A stretch of DNA of 64,000 nt from Candidula unifasciata (GCA_905116865.2 CAJHNH020007035.1:301001-365000); one strand, 5' to 3'; counted from the stretch's first letter, positions 24,240-35,937 are shown. A program made the numbers and translations. The notes: a model not told the origin generated them from the letters alone.

Positions 24240-24555
24240 GCTTTGATCACAAGAATTGTTGGAACAACACCCATGGTTAAATTTACTGAGAAACAGAATG
24301 AAATTGTTTGACCATCTAATGAGAATGAAACCAACGATACCAGCAGCAAGAGTGTACAACCTGAAGATCGAAACACCAAGAGGCAGGGGCAGATCGAGAA
24401 GAATATGGATGGAGGGAGTCACTGACACCATGAGACTGCATATCACGGTATATCAAGCGAATGTGCGCGCCCTGGCTCGGCTGCTGATCGTCTGATGAGC
24501 TGCGACGCCTAGCGGCATAAGCAGATATTGACAAAAGAAGAAGGAAATATGGCTA
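24240..24555 (+). mobile_element. LINE reverse transcriptase C-terminal fragment
   Basis: NRMKLFDHLMRMKPTIPAAR, then KIETPRGRGRSRRIWMEGVT: the KLFGH-x-x-R-M and RGRPRKIW signatures with an intact frame over about 75 codons. The end is rich in AGAAGAAGG. Confidence 0.8.
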
Positions 24556-24699
24556 GCGAAACGGATTCAACACCCCTCCCCCTCCCTTCCCCCCAAAGTT
24601 ATAATGGGGCACCTGTAACGGCTTTATCGGCCAGGTTTAACAGGCAGAGATGTGCGGGTAACGAGATAACAATGATATTGATGCACCTGTCGTCCCCGT

Positions 24700-24880
24700 G
24701 TGGGTTTTCGAAAACAGAGTGCATTTGCCTGAGAGGCGAGGAACCAACATTCTGAATACACAAATAAATTATATCTGTAAAACGGATGTGCACGCAACAC
24801 TCAAATTGTGGAACATAACTAAAGTCCAGAAGAGTACGAACAACCAGAACTTTGCGCCGGTGAACGCGAAGAAGAAGTGT
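24700..24880 (+). repeat. Dispersed repeat family 5, plus copy
   Basis: CTGTAAAACGGATGTGCACG, AAAGTCCAGAAG and AACCAGAACTTTGCGCCGG, with a GAAGAAG tail, followed by a CT array at 24890-24953. Confidence 0.8.
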
Positions 24881-24883
24881 CTT

Positions 24884-24889
<6 letters not shown>

Positions 24890-24953
<64 letters not shown>
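24890..24953. repeat. CT dinucleotide array
   Basis: About 28 TC units after a poly-C run. It follows the tail of the family 5 copy. Confidence 0.95.
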
Positions 24954-24954
<1 letters not shown>

Positions 24955-25415
24955 TGTGGGTAGACCATCTTTTTTGCTGGCTGTCCATGCATCTGGTATT
25001 AGTTATATGTCGCCTTGCCACCCTATGACCTAATTTCGTACTACAGCTCTTTTGGTCACTCCTGAAGCCTGTACCAGATATCTCACTGACGTGGTTAACA
25101 TCCACTGGACAGCCAAAATGAGTCATCGAAATGATCTGACAGATCAAAACCCGAAGATAACTTAACTTACGGGGGGGGGGGGGGTGGGTCCTAACACGAT
25201 GCGTTGTTGTTATTTATTTTTTTTAGTTGGGCTGTGATATCTGTACCTTTCTGCCCAGAACATCTAATTCCAGCAAGTCCTTAATTGGTGGCATTTTACG
25301 ACATGATTGTTAAGGGGCTGTGGGTCTACTAACCCCTCCCGACTTCCATTGGACCCCGAAACCCAAGCGGAAAGGAACAGTTCTACAAAGTGCGTATTTT
25401 TAATACATTCCAAAG

Positions 25416-25614
25416 GTGTGCAGACAGACAGGTCAACCGACACATCTAGAACACTGGGGAGGTCCACTTCAAGACGTCACTTGGACGAGCCCTCTCTCAG
25501 CCCGACCAGACAGTCACGACTAGGCGACAATGTGCGAGAAAAGAACGAGGGTTGGTATTCTGACGTCATCCCTGGACCCATGCCTCACACGATGTTGCCT
25601 AGATACCCTTCCAG
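25416..25614 (+). CDS. Gene 1, Ser/Arg-rich exon
   Basis: A 199-nt exon (2 + 65 codons + 2). The acceptor is ACATTCCAAAG and the donor CCAG/GTACAG. It joins phase 1 to exon B and phase 2 to the exon at 27497 (AG + G = Arg, then YSPQF). The translation includes VQTDRSTDTSRTLGRSTSRR and SLSPTRQSRLGD, a basic Ser/Thr/Arg-rich linker with TP/SP sites, then WYSDVIPGPMPHTM. Other AG acceptors nearby give frames with stops, which fixes this start. The acceptor context is weak, so the left border is less sure than the right. Confidence 0.75.
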
Positions 25615-25679
25615 GTACAGTCATGTGTGTAAATAAGTAGTTACGTGCCGTCTCCACAATAAAGGTTAGCTGCAATTAA

Positions 25680-25812
25680 CTTAGTCAGTTAGTCAGTAGT
25701 CAGTTAATTAGTTAGTCAGACAGTCAGTCACCTTGTAGTCTGTTATTCAGTCAGTTAGTAAGTCAGTTAGTCAGTCAATCAGTCAGTCAATCAGTCAGTC
25801 AATCAGTCATTT
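25680..25812. repeat. Degenerate CAGT/TAGT tetranucleotide tract
   Basis: Imperfect AGTCAGT and AATCAGTCAGTC repeats directly upstream of a LINE fragment. Confidence 0.85.
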
Positions 25813-25829
25813 AGTTAGTACCCTGAAGT

Positions 25830-26075
25830 AAGAGAGAATAAACGAGCGGACTGACTTGCTGGCAGGGCTACGGTATGCACAGGAAGAGCTGTAGACCGGG
25901 CCCATAACACAATACTTGAAAAGTAAGCAGGACAAGAAGAGGATTCAGGAGAAGACGATGAATCGGCAACATTTACAAGACCAGAAAAACTTCATGCCAA
26001 AAGAGGTGTTACCAGATATGAACGATAAAAGGCAGCCAAAGAAGAATAGTAAATCAGGATAGAATTGGTGCTACC
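25830..26075 (+). mobile_element. Degraded LINE RNase H fragment
   Basis: VRENKRADLLAG is a decayed G-x-x-x-GNERAD-x-LAG motif. The following LHAKRGVTRYER-like text aligns with the fragments at 6074 and 43083. Confidence 0.65.
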
Positions 26076-26229
26076 AGTCGCCACCAGTTAGCTTAAAGAC
26101 AATGGATGTTTCTGACTTCTCGTGTATCTCAAATAGTTTTCCCGTTGACTCATTAAAATGAGTTGTTAGTTTTATTCCTTCCGTTGAGTGTAGTTTTCAA
26201 ATTCTGTGGGCTCAAAAACAGGCTATATT

Positions 26230-27490
26230 ACGCTAGATCTTCTCAGCATATGATCAGTTAAAATGATGATAGACTGGTACCGAATGAACTTCACGTCACC
26301 TCTGCCACTTTCTGTCTCTTCGTCTTGAACTTCATCTTGATATACAATAGTTCGCAGATTGTGGAGAGGCCAGTCGGCAATGCGCCTGATAATGATGCTG
26401 TTCATCCATCAATTCGTGCTATCCTCCCAGTGATATCGCTGATGACCTCTTGCCTTCGATATGAAGATCTAATCTCGTCTGAAGACCAAATGGCCTTTTG
26501 AAGATGTTGATAATGCAACACTGCAAGCGACCTTAAATATTTAAAAAAAATTGCAGCCAGTCTCTTGTTTAACAGAAATGCAACCCCATTAGACACTGGC
26601 TAACAGTCTTCATTTGAAATAAAGCATCACTAGTGCTTTTTTTTAAGCCCACCATAAATGACGTCACGGGACAGTCCCATATTTTAGAGGGTGGTAAGAG
26701 CGGGTTTTCCTGGGTTTCTGTGCTTTAGCGCCCTTCTTCCAAGACCAAGGTTTTCGTGCGTTTACCTATCCCTAACCCTAATCAAAACTATGCGTTTAAT
26801 CTAACACCCCCTAAAATATGTGACTGTCCTGTGACCTGTGGATTTCCCCTATTTGTGGTCTGCTAATAAGAAAGTACCGTATCATTTCTTTTGTAGTTAG
26901 AACAAATAGCTAGAATTCAGCTACGCCACTCCAAACCCCCACCCCCCCCCCCCCCAAAAAAAAAAACAGAGCGGTTCAAGTTGAGCATGATAACAATCTC
27001 GTGGTAGTTGTAAATCACAGCGAGTAAACAGCAAAAACGGTAGACTGTCACAACTGTTAAAGACGTTATAGTCTGTTATCTTGGATGGCATTTGTTTACA
27101 ACTGTATGCTGAAGTTGAATATACTGACACGCAAACATTCAAAGAAAAAGCACTAAAGAAGAAAAACATAGAAGAGGATGGGGAAAAAAAAGAGAAAAGG
27201 AGTAGATGAAGGAGATGTACAAGAAAAAAAATATTCTTCTTTCTTCCTTCCTTTTGCCATCTCACTGATACCAGGTTTTAGCCCAATGTCAAGGTCTTCT
27301 GTATCTGTCTGCCGCTTCTCGGGTGGCTTGGGTGAAGAGCGATAAATAAGGAAGATACAAAAAGACGACGAAGAAAGAAGTGGAAGGGAAAGAAGCAAAA
27401 AGAACACAAGAAATGAGGAGGGAAAGAAGGATAAAGAAGTTGAGGAAGGGGAAGTGAAGAAGAACTTATATTTATAATTCTTTTTTGTCT
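26230..27490. other. Intron of gene 1, no gene
   Basis: Includes a stretch at about 26650-26840 (GACGTCACGGGACAGTCCCA ... CTTCTTCCAAGACC) related in opposite orientation to about 54085-54165, so it is another dispersed repeat. A poly-C/poly-A run lies at 26938-26966 and purine-rich DNA at 27120-27470. Confidence 0.4.
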
Positions 27491-27496
27491 GTGCAG

Positions 27497-28834
27497 GTAC
27501 AGCCCACAGTTTGTGTACACCGGTCAGTACCCAGACACCGCCAGGTCGGCATCAAGGGCGGACAACATCACTAGAAGCAGCAAGAGCAAGACAAGGGCAG
27601 ACAACTACAAACCTGTCACCATCAGCAGGGACCACAGCTTTAACAAAAGCAGAAATTCCGACAAGAAAGAAGAGAAGAGGCCTTCCAAGAAGGTAGACGA
27701 GGAACATCGAAACCAGAAAAATATGTTGAACAGTAAGAACGGAGATAATAGTTTCACAGACTTTAATAAAAAGGACAATGATGACAGAATATTTGCAGAT
27801 AATTACAGATCTGAAAAGAACACACGTGAGCCCGTAGAAAAGGATATTATTGTGAACACTGGAAGCAATGAGATTCTGTCTCCGGTTGAAAACAATGACA
27901 TTTTCATGGATAGTAATAACATCAACAGTACCTATAACAGCAGGGACGACGAAGACATATTTCGGGAACTAGATAGAGATAATAATAAATTTAACAATGA
28001 ACAGTATGGAGACACAGACGGGTATAGAAGCAAGAGTCGGTTAGACAATAAAGACGACAACATGTCAACGGACTCAGAAGAGGATGATAAGTTTAACACT
28101 GTAAAGAATGATGAGGACACAGAGAGGGACAGAAGCAAGAGTCGGCTGGAAAACAAAGACATCAGAATGCTGGACCAACAAGGATCTCAGCAAAATCCAA
28201 ACGATAACTATAAGAGCCCCATGCAACCAAATGACAAAACAAACAACACATCCCAGTTAACAAAGGATGCACCATACACAGACGATAGAGTAGTAACATC
28301 CCCGGTCCCAACACCAGTGGGCAGAGAACGGCGAGAAATGTCCAACATCGATCGTAATCCAGAGGTAGTCACTCCACAGAAGTCACCTCAGTTGGTCTTT
28401 GATCGTAATCCGGAGATAGTCACTCCAGAGAAGTCACCTCACATGGTCTTTGATCGTAATCCAGAGGTAGTCACTCCACAGCAATCTCCTCGGAACGTCA
28501 CTGGGCGTATTCCAGAGATAGTCACTCCAAAGCAGTCACCTCAGATGGTCTATGATCGTAATCCAGATGTAGTAACTCCACAGCAGTCCCCTCAGATGGT
28601 CTCTGGTCGTATTCCAGAGATAGTCACCCCAGACAAGTCACCTCAAATAGTCTCTGAACGTGTTCCGAAAACAGTTACTTCAGAAAAGTCACTCCAGTTA
28701 GTATCTGACCGTATTCCAGAAAAAGTCACACCAGAGACGTCCCCTCAGTTAGTCTCAGATCTTGGGTCCAGAAATGAAAGTTCATCGAATGCACCTGACA
28801 ACAACCAGCCGCCGAAACAGAAGAAAAGAGTTCG
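27497..28834 (+). CDS. Gene 1, large acidic disordered exon with 17-residue repeats
   Basis: A 1338-nt exon (1 + 445 codons + 2). The acceptor is TTTGTCTGTGCAG and the donor GTTCG/GTGAGT. The N-terminal part is basic (YTGQYPDTARSASRADN), the middle is Asp/Asn/Glu/Lys-rich, and two copies of a DDKFN...RSKSRL-x-NKD unit occur (about 27960-28160). From about 28348 there are eight tandem 17-residue units of type DRNPEVVTPQKSPQLVF with conserved P-E-x-V-TP-x-x-SP. The end is strongly basic (PPKQKKRVR). There are no membrane segments or known catalytic domain. TP and SP pairs would suit proline-directed kinases (inference). Codon use and an intact 1.3-kb frame in repeat-rich DNA show selection. Confidence 0.9.
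28348..28760 (+). repeat. Coding 51-bp tandem repeat, eight units
   Basis: Units begin with the bases for (D/G/E)R(N/I/V)P and end with (Q/H)(L/M/I)V. The first six share TP and SP pairs. Units 7 and 8 have drifted (TSEKSL, TPETSP). Nucleotide identity between units 1, 2, 3 and 5 is high, so the array expanded recently. Confidence 0.9.
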
Positions 28835-28837
28835 GTG

Positions 28838-28891
28838 AGTGAACGAACGAACGAACGAACGAACGAACGAACGAACGAACGAACGAACGAA
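28838..28891. repeat. GAAC tetranucleotide array next to a splice donor
   Basis: About 13 GAAC units starting about four bases after the GTGAGT donor of the large exon. Confidence 0.9.
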
Positions 28892-29461
28892 CTTTATTTT
28901 CAAAGGGTTACAAATTAGGCACGCAGGCCTGATTTAAATTCGGCCCTTCCAAACTTCCATCTTTCACACAGCAGTGAGCCAACATCACCCAGTAGCTTAC
29001 TATTGCAGAACTTTACTCCTACAGTAGTCTTGGAGAATGTCTCTTTATCATAAGCCAGATGTATTTTATCTCTGTTTTAAATCATCTGTAATATCATCAT
29101 TCTCTTACCTTTGTGGTCTTCATCTTCTCCACTTCTCCTTAAGACCAGCAATCCAATTTTAGTACAATTCGGTAAACCACTTCATGTAGCCGTCACGGGT
29201 ATTCTAATTATAACTCCATTGGAGACTGAAAGAACCCTGACTTTGACTTGTTATATTGCCATCCAAATTGCAACAAGTGATTTCACTTAGAAAACACCAG
29301 GAAGATAAGGGCAGGAGTAACACTGACCTACAGGAAAGCAAGGAGTGGTCTGGGGGCGAGGACAGGGACATTAAACCAGAGTCGGCGCATCTACCAGAAC
29401 CTTAGCCATGGCGCAATTAAAACAGACCACAAATATAACCGAGACTGCTGGAAGCTTCGTT

Positions 29462-29800
29462 CGGCTAGCTAACAGCAGGTTTAACGTAGTGGGACTTTTT
29501 TTTAACGGAATCCGAACGGAACAAGTAAAGATGGATGGTCAAATCAACAAGTTGCTGCATTAATCGCAATGCCAGAGCGTCTGCTCTCTCATTGCCTTTC
29601 ACAGCAGCATGACCTGGGACAAAAATGTAGGTAATTTTGCGAAACACTGCGTGCTGTATCAGATGGAGCCACTGTTTGCGTATGTGCCCCACCTTGGTCT
29701 TATGTAGTATGTTCAGTTAATCGCTGAGAAAACACGCATTAGTGAACTCATGATTATTCAGTCATTCTGGGGCTTTTGTCGCAGCCATTACCTCCATTGT
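29462..29800 (-). mobile_element. LINE RNase H fragment
   Basis: The minus frame gives ITYIFVPGHAAVKGNERADA, the intact RNase HI motif, preceded by IRKQWLHLIQHAVF. It is frameshifted before and after. Confidence 0.85.
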
Positions 29801-30189
29801 CATAATGCTGGTGGTCAAAGCAAAGGCTCCACTGTCTTCTTTAATGATTTTGCCTTTTCTTTTTGCCGTCAAAGCCCATGCGCTTCGCTTCCGACGCATC
29901 TGTATAAATAACAGCATCTTCCGTTTATGTGTGTTCCTTCACCAATACCTTCACTTCTTCATCACAATTCAACGACACAACAAAAGAATCAACCGTGGCA
30001 GTTTACCATGAACGCGCAGGGGATATAACTCTAAGGTAATGTCATTTTCAGTTTATAACGATTTTGTCCCCTGTTGGTTACATTTTAAAATATTTATATT
30101 TTAAGTTTAAACACAAATTCTCTTTTAATTTCTGTGTTGAAAATGAAACCTTTTTTTTTTCAAGTTTTAACCTATAACCTCTCTGTGTG

Positions 30190-30330
30190 GATTCCGGGAC
30201 CCTAGTGTAGGTGGAAAAAGAATAGACCTACACGCCAAACTCAAGCCCTGGCACAAAGCCAAAGACCAGGTGGACGAAAAACCAGGACTTTCCTCCTGAG
30301 TTTACAGTTGGTGAACAAAGAAGAAGAATC
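30190..30330 (+). repeat. Dispersed repeat family 5, plus copy
   Basis: GGAAAAAGAATAGACCTACA, AAAGCCAAAGACCAG, then AACCAGGACTTTCCTCCTGA and an AAGAAGAAG tail. Confidence 0.6.
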
Positions 30331-30774
30331 TATAATCTATAACCGTATTACAGGCTGACTGATTAAATGATTGACTAAACGACAGTCCGTGACTGGTTCC
30401 TGAAAGTTCGACACCAGAGCCATCCGATTATTCGCAACTTGTATGTCAGTCCACTGGGATATATACAAGAAAAACCCGTTCAACCTCCTGCAATTTATAA
30501 CAAGCCCCTATAAGTGTTACATACAGCACTCCCTGCATACATACCCTGCAATCCTGACTGGGCAACTACAATCCTTACTCTTACAACTTGCTACACCAGT
30601 GTGATGTAGCAGTTACAGGCGTTCCTGTTTTTTAACATCTGTCAAGGTGGAAAAGGATGTCTGGAAATACCTTGTCCAGTGTGCAATATTTACAATCTAA
30701 TTCGTCACCTATAATTAGAGGCTTGAATGATGTAAAAACGACGGTCGGATTAGGGAATACAGTTAAAATTTAAG

Positions 30775-31020
30775 ACAGGATCGACTTGATTGCGCTGGAT
30801 TTTATCCCACATGGGTCCATCACTTAGAGCAAAATGGCAGACAGATTCGAACAAAGCGCGAATTCTGTAGTTTCAGCGTTGATCCACGGAAATCACGGTG
30901 AAAACTGACGTCGTGAACTGAACGACGCATCCGGGAAGCGAACCTAAGACCTTTGAAATAAAAGGAAAACGGTTTGACCGGTTCGCTCTGGAGCTCTCAG
31001 GTCAAGGAAATGTAGACCTG
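30775..31020 (-). repeat. tRNA-derived SINE family 2, diverged copy
   Basis: GGATCGACTTGATTGCGCTG, ATCCCACATGGGTCCATCAC, GAACTGAACGACGC and GACCTTTGAAATAAAAGG, with the order of the copies at 18325 and 58450. Confidence 0.7.
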
Positions 31021-31612
31021 TTCACGTTTCCAGGCCCATCTGCACACTTTCTCAGTCTAATCTAGGTCAGAGGGGTGTCTCGTCGTACTGCTTTCTTCGA
31101 AAAGAGTCTCTCGTGTGATCAGTGGGTAAAAGGGTTTGGGTTAGGACCAGTTCTACATGTTCTGGATTCGTTGAAAGCTGTGTCGTCGTGTAGTATAAAA
31201 TACGCGACATCGACTCTGGTGTAACTGGACGAAAGACAACGTGATACCCCTCCGACGAAAAAGAGTCTATGAAAATATTAATAAAAGATCATACAATGTG
31301 TAGATGGGCCGGAAAACGTGAACAGGACCGGAAATGTTATTGCGTATCACACGATGATCGTTTGGTTGGAGCATATTAAAGAAGACAAGCTAAACAATGA
31401 CTCGTTGTCTGAGAAGTTACCTCGTTTGCATAGCGATAGTGGGTTTTTTTCACTGCTGTGTAATTTGAACCAGGGGTGTAATTTTTGTATAGATGTGTAG
31501 GGTCATCGCTGGAACTACATAGTTTGTGCTTTGTGTCATTGATGCTTACGTCAAACGGCTAGTTTCAATGTTCTCATACATAAATTACTAGAGTCACGAT
31601 CATCTGTCACAG

Positions 31613-31725
31613 GTATAGCGACACTTCTCCGCTTGATTACCATAATCAAGCAGGGGACTACGGCGAGCGACCAAAGACCAGGGCCACAAATCCCGCATAC
31701 AAGAGAACAGTCAGCAAACCTCCAG
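31613..31725 (+). CDS. Gene 1, Tyr/Pro-rich exon
   Basis: A 113-nt exon (1 + 37 codons + 1). The acceptor is ATCTGTCACAG and the donor CCAG/GTGAGA. The leading G completes CG from the large exon (Arg). The translation starts YSDTSPLDYHNQAGDYGERP, then KTRATNPAYKRTVSKPP. The Arg-Tyr-Ser start repeats that of the exon at 27497 (RYSPQF), so the two exon starts may be related. The exon is disordered with no known domain. Confidence 0.8.
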
Positions 31726-31858
31726 GTGAGATAACTACATTAGTGACAGTCTGCTTGCCAGTGCACACACCCATTACCCCACATATTCAGCCACGCTTCC
31801 ATTCATGCTTTACTGTCTGTCTAGCCATGGATTTACTTACAACTTAAGGAACATAAAA

Positions 31859-32035
31859 TATTGGTGGGTTGTGTGGTCAGCATCACATCAGCCGCCTTTA
31901 CTTCCCATGACCCTACCTGGTACTTACTCAAAGCTGAGTCGGCCTGGAATCCAAGGTCATTTCTGAAAACAGTCCGGCTCCACCAGGACGCGAATCCACG
32001 ACCCCGCAGAGGGCGTCTAGCCGCTACATCAACGG
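31859..32035 (-). repeat. tRNA-derived SINE family 1, minus copy
   Basis: GTGGTCAGCATCACATCAGC, CTGGTACTTACTCAAAGCTG and GTCCGGCTCCACCAGGACGC, then a head complementary to the tRNA-like start. Confidence 0.8.
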
Positions 32036-32283
32036 AGCTCCCATCATGTCTCTCTGTGCTACCTCAGTATTGTAGATCCCGCTGAACAAGAATGCGAACT
32101 TTAGCAATACAGTCTCAGTCTGGCTCTGGTTTGTGAAGAAATTCTCCTCCCCCCACCCCTTCTCAGCATATGGATATCCCCCCCACTTTCCTCCCCTCTT
32201 GCCTCCGGCAAGATCCCCACGTCCCTTCCTCTTGAGTTTATTGCAAGATCCCCCATGCCGCCATTAAGTATATAACAAGACCA

Positions 32284-32311
32284 CGACCCCCCCCCCCCCC
32301 CCCCCCCCCCC
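32284..32311. repeat. Poly-C tract
   Basis: About 28 consecutive C residues, a frequent artefact-prone region. Confidence 0.9.
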
Positions 32312-32537
32312 GGCCAACTCACCAAGAACAACAAAACTAAATGTAATTAAAAAGAGAAGGAAAATACACAACAAATTTAACAAGAGAAACAGAAAGTACA
32401 GAGATACATTTTGGTCAGAATGCGTTCTTATTCTATAATGAAATGCGCGTCTGTCTGTGCATTAAAAATAAAAAAAAATTACTTACCCAAGGACACTAAC
32501 TTTGTTTCACACGCCTATCCGTGATCTTTCTGGCCAG

Positions 32538-32715
32538 CCCGCTCTGGTGACGATAGAGCCGGCAGGTCCCGCCGACCAGCCTCTGCCGCAGATTCCCCGT
32601 CCAGTGAAGACCAGGAATATGTCCCCATCCTGTGCCCGCCTGATGGAGTGCCCTTTGAAAGGGTCACTACACCCTACAAGATTCTGAGGAATCCCAACAG
32701 TCGGAAAATGACCAC
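32538..32715 (+). CDS. Gene 1, last well-supported exon
   Basis: A 178-nt exon (2 + 58 codons + 2). The acceptor is CTTTCTGGCCAG and the donor ACCAC/GTGAGT. The first half is Arg/Ser/Ala-rich (SGDDRAGRSRRPASAADSPS). The second half looks folded: EDQEYVPILCPPDGVPFE, then VTTPYKILRNPNSRKM. It joins phase 1 to the exon at 31613 and leaves phase 2. I do not recognise the C-terminal motif. The codon use and the unbroken phase series support it. Confidence 0.8.
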
Positions 32716-32929
32716 GTGAGTAGCTTGATTGTGTAGACATATGTACAGACAGACGGATGGATGGGCCGACCGTTAGACATACATATAAAAAACGTATGCA
32801 GGCAGACAGACAGAAACACAGTACGACATAAGTTAAACAGTCACAGCAGACAAGAAGACACTAAGATGTAAGTAAGATAGAACAGACAAGCAGAAGTCAG
32901 ACAGAGATATAGTAGGACTGACATTCAGC

Positions 32930-33070
32930 CAGACAGACAGAATATAGTAACACAGATAGTCAGACATACATATAGGACAGACGCTTCGACAAACATGCAT
33001 ACAGTAAGTCAGACAGGCAGATATATCTATAGTAGGGCTGTACCGAATATTCGCTTCTTTTTCGCTTAGA
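32930..33070. repeat. Degenerate CAGACA/ATAGT tract
   Basis: Imperfect CAGACAG and ATATAGTA repeats. The same style resumes at 34200-34390. Confidence 0.6.
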
Positions 33071-33074
33071 GCCT

Positions 33075-33400
33075 GAATCATCATCATCATGTAGCAGGTC
33101 CTTTGCAGAACGTCGCTCTGATCACAGTCTGCCTGAAAGAAACTCGGTCTCTCGCCAGTTCTTCCGCCTCATGCACTTTTACACTCAAGGAGTCACTTAT
33201 ATCCCGTGCCCATCTTTGTGTCGGTCGGCCCCTGCCCCTCCTTCCCGGTACCATGCCTTCTGCTATAATTTTTTCCAATCCGCTGTGGTGCTTGATATGA
33301 CCAAAGTATTTCAGCTTTCGAGAAAGTATGCTGTTTATTAACCAATCTTCATTAATTTTCAGATCTTTCAAGATGTCAATAAGAGACTGAATAGTGGACC
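33075..33400 (-). mobile_element. LINE reverse transcriptase C-terminal fragment
   Basis: The minus frame gives WLINSILSRKLKYFGHIKHH, then EKIIAEGMVPGRRGRGRP, ending FCKGPAT and an ATG-repeat tail. It is about 90 percent like the copy at 58931-59252. Confidence 0.85.
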
Positions 33401-33829
33401 TAATAACTATTCGATATTCGGATGAATACTTGCGGTTCGGCCGAATACGAATAGTGGTTACCTTACACCCGTTTCTGCACACACTGCGAAGAACTGAAAT
33501 AACTCTCTCATTAACACAATAGTTGCTGTTTCCTAAGTCTGTCGTAACGGGGGAAACTGCAATCCGGTTGCGTGGTACAGCAGCTGGCAAGGTCATTGCC
33601 TGCTGACTCGACTGAGACATTACAGTAGAGGTTCTCAAACTGTTTGCGTATGCCAGGGGTACCGGGCGACAATCAAGAAAAGTCGGCTATGAATTCTGAC
33701 ATTATTAAAGAAGGCATGAAGATACTTAGAAATTAAAATTTAAATTGTCTTTCCTCGCCACTGTCGAAAAGACTTTTTTTTCCCTTGTTTCACACTCAAA
33801 GTGTATCAAACTGCATAAAATGCCAACCG

Positions 33830-34115
33830 CAGCGTGCTAAAAATAAACAATTTCTTGAGGCCTCAGAGATGTGGTTTTACAGAACAATGCTTAAAATACC
33901 TTGGACAGCCCCCCCCCCCCCTTCCCCCCCTTTCCAAAAAAAGCAACCTAGAGGTTTTGAGAGAGGAGGAAGACAAAGAGAGAAGATTCTTGACAGTCTT
34001 GTTGCATGGCATGGAGGTGTGTCAGCACACGAACTGATACATGCTGCAGGAGATTGCAGATTGTGGCGAGGCATAATAACCCACGCCAGTCGGCAAGGCA
34101 CCTGATGATGATGAT
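33830..34115 (+). mobile_element. LINE reverse transcriptase C-terminal fragment, disrupted
   Basis: FLEASEMWFYRTMLKIPW, then LVAWHGGVSAHELIHAAGDC and RLWRGIITHASRQGT, with an ATGATGATG tail. It is interrupted by a poly-C stretch where the FGH region should be. Same family as 60420 and 35938. Confidence 0.75.
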
Positions 34116-34439
34116 ACACTATTCGTATTCGGTCGAATAGTTGGTCCCGCTATTCGTATTCGGCCGAATAGTGAAAATCACTATTCGGTACAGCCCTTAT
34201 CTATAGTAAAACAGATATATAGTAAGACAGTCAGTCAGAAAAACAGACATATGGTCAGGCAGACAGACAAAAATAAGAAAAATACAGACTGGCAGATATA
34301 CAGAAAGACAGGTATATAGTAAGACAGTCAGTCAATCAGGCAGTCTGTCAGTCAGACAGACAGACAGAAATATATAGTAAGACAAGACAGAGAGTCAACC
34401 AGTCTTCAACAATTAATCGCATTGTTTTATTACTATGTT

Positions 34440-34640
34440 CTTCTAGCGGTTATCGGCTGTCAGCTCTGGTGGAAAGTTCTAGTTATTCGTCCACTTCTAG
34501 ACTTTTGGTCTTTTTCCAGAACTTGAGTTGTGCATGCACATACGTTTTACACATTATGCTTATTTGTGTGCACACTATTGGTTTCTCGCCTCTCAGGCAG
34601 ACGCACCCAGACTTCGAATCAAACCCTTTTAATAAGTCAC
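34440..34640 (-). repeat. Dispersed repeat family 5, minus copy
   Basis: TTATTCGTCCACTTCTAGAC, TTCCAGAACTTGAGTTGTGC and ATTGGTTTCTCGCCTCTCAG. Confidence 0.7.
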
Positions 34641-35039
34641 CTTGTACGACATGCTTTTTAGGGAATCAGTGTCTCTATTCTTCTCCCCACACACCCCCCC
34701 CCCCCCCCCCCCAATGGAGTTCAGAAACCCATGTGCAGAGTTACATGCATCGAAACAGGCAATCTAGTGACAAGTCATGGGGACAGAAAAAAACGGAGAA
34801 CGTCCTTTAAAATTGCAGGAGAAGAGGGACAAAGTCGATTTCACGAGGATATTGGACAGTTTGGTAACATGGTGTGGAAGTAGACTACACGAGGCAGGAG
34901 GCTGTGGATATAGATGACGACCAACGCCACACCGTATGGAATATATAAAGTTAGTTAGTTTCTTTACAGAACGTTGCAGAACCAGCACCAGCTTTTTTTT
35001 TGGGTTGGGTGGGGGGGGGGGGGGGGGATTCGTGATTTC

Positions 35040-35350
35040 ATTAGGCAATGTTTACGTTCTCTTTCTTGTTCATCTTCGCGTTCACCGGCTTTAAAATCCT
35101 CGGTGTTCGTCCACTTCCAGAATTAAGTCTTGTTACAGAATCTGAGTGCTACGCACACATCCGTTTCACAGACCTGGCTTATTTGTATGCAGGCTCTGGG
35201 TTCCTTTCCTCTCCGGCAGATGTGCTCCGACTTCAAAGGATGCCTCCAATTAGTAGACTCCTATGACATGCTGGCTGTGTAGGCAGTGGGTCTATTCTTG
35301 TCTTCCCCGCAATGGGACCTCGGAATCCCCACGGAGATGTTTACGTACAG
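35040..35350 (-). repeat. Dispersed repeat family 5, minus copy
   Basis: GTGTTCGTCCACTTCCAGAA, CACACATCCGTTTCACAGAC and GGTTCCTTTCCTCTCCGGCA, then AGTAGACTCCTATGACATGC. Confidence 0.75.
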
Positions 35351-35389
35351 TAGTTGCAGTTGCTTGCTGTACGTTCTGCTCTCTATAAC

Positions 35390-35500
35390 ACGGTCGAAAC
35401 TTAGTAAAGCGGCTTGCTGTCAAATCGCCCGCAGCTGGAATCAAAGTCTGCAGTTCTAAATTACGAAGTGGGTTCGCAACGCCTAAGCCACAGACATCAA
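35390..35500 (-). repeat. SINE family 4, tRNA-like head only
   Basis: ATCGCCCGCAGCTGGAATCA, then GGTTCGCAACGCCTAAGCCA, the complement of a tRNA-like head. Confidence 0.6.
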
Positions 35501-35629
35501 GATGAACAAATCGATACTAAATCTCTACAAATATATGCAATATTACTACCTAAAGTGTAGTTATGATTTTTTAAAACTCGTATATTAGTTTGTCAGACTC
35601 ATTTTAAGAACGACACATTGCACTAGATA

Positions 35630-35905
35630 CATCGAGAAACAGCAGATCAAGCGATTTGGCCATCTCGTTAGAATGCAGAAAGATCAAATACCATCACAAG
35701 CACTACATCTCAGAAGTTCAGCTACAAGAGCAAGAGGACGTCCGCGAAAAATATGGATCGTTCGCGGCCGTCCTTAAGGACACTCTACGCCTACACGGCA
35801 CGAAAATAGCCAGTGGCAGCCAGCGTGCACTGGATCGCAAATTTTTCCTTCCCCGACGCTTAACGGCAGAAGTGGTTTACGATGATGATGATGATAATGA
35901 TTAGT
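35630..35905 (+). mobile_element. LINE reverse transcriptase C-terminal fragment
   Basis: KQQIKRFGHLVRMQKDQIPS, then RARGRPRKIWI: the FGH-x-x-RM and RGRPRKIW signatures with an ATGATGATGATG tail. Confidence 0.8.
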
Positions 35906-35937
35906 TCTGTTGATAAATATAATTTTCTTTTTTCAGG

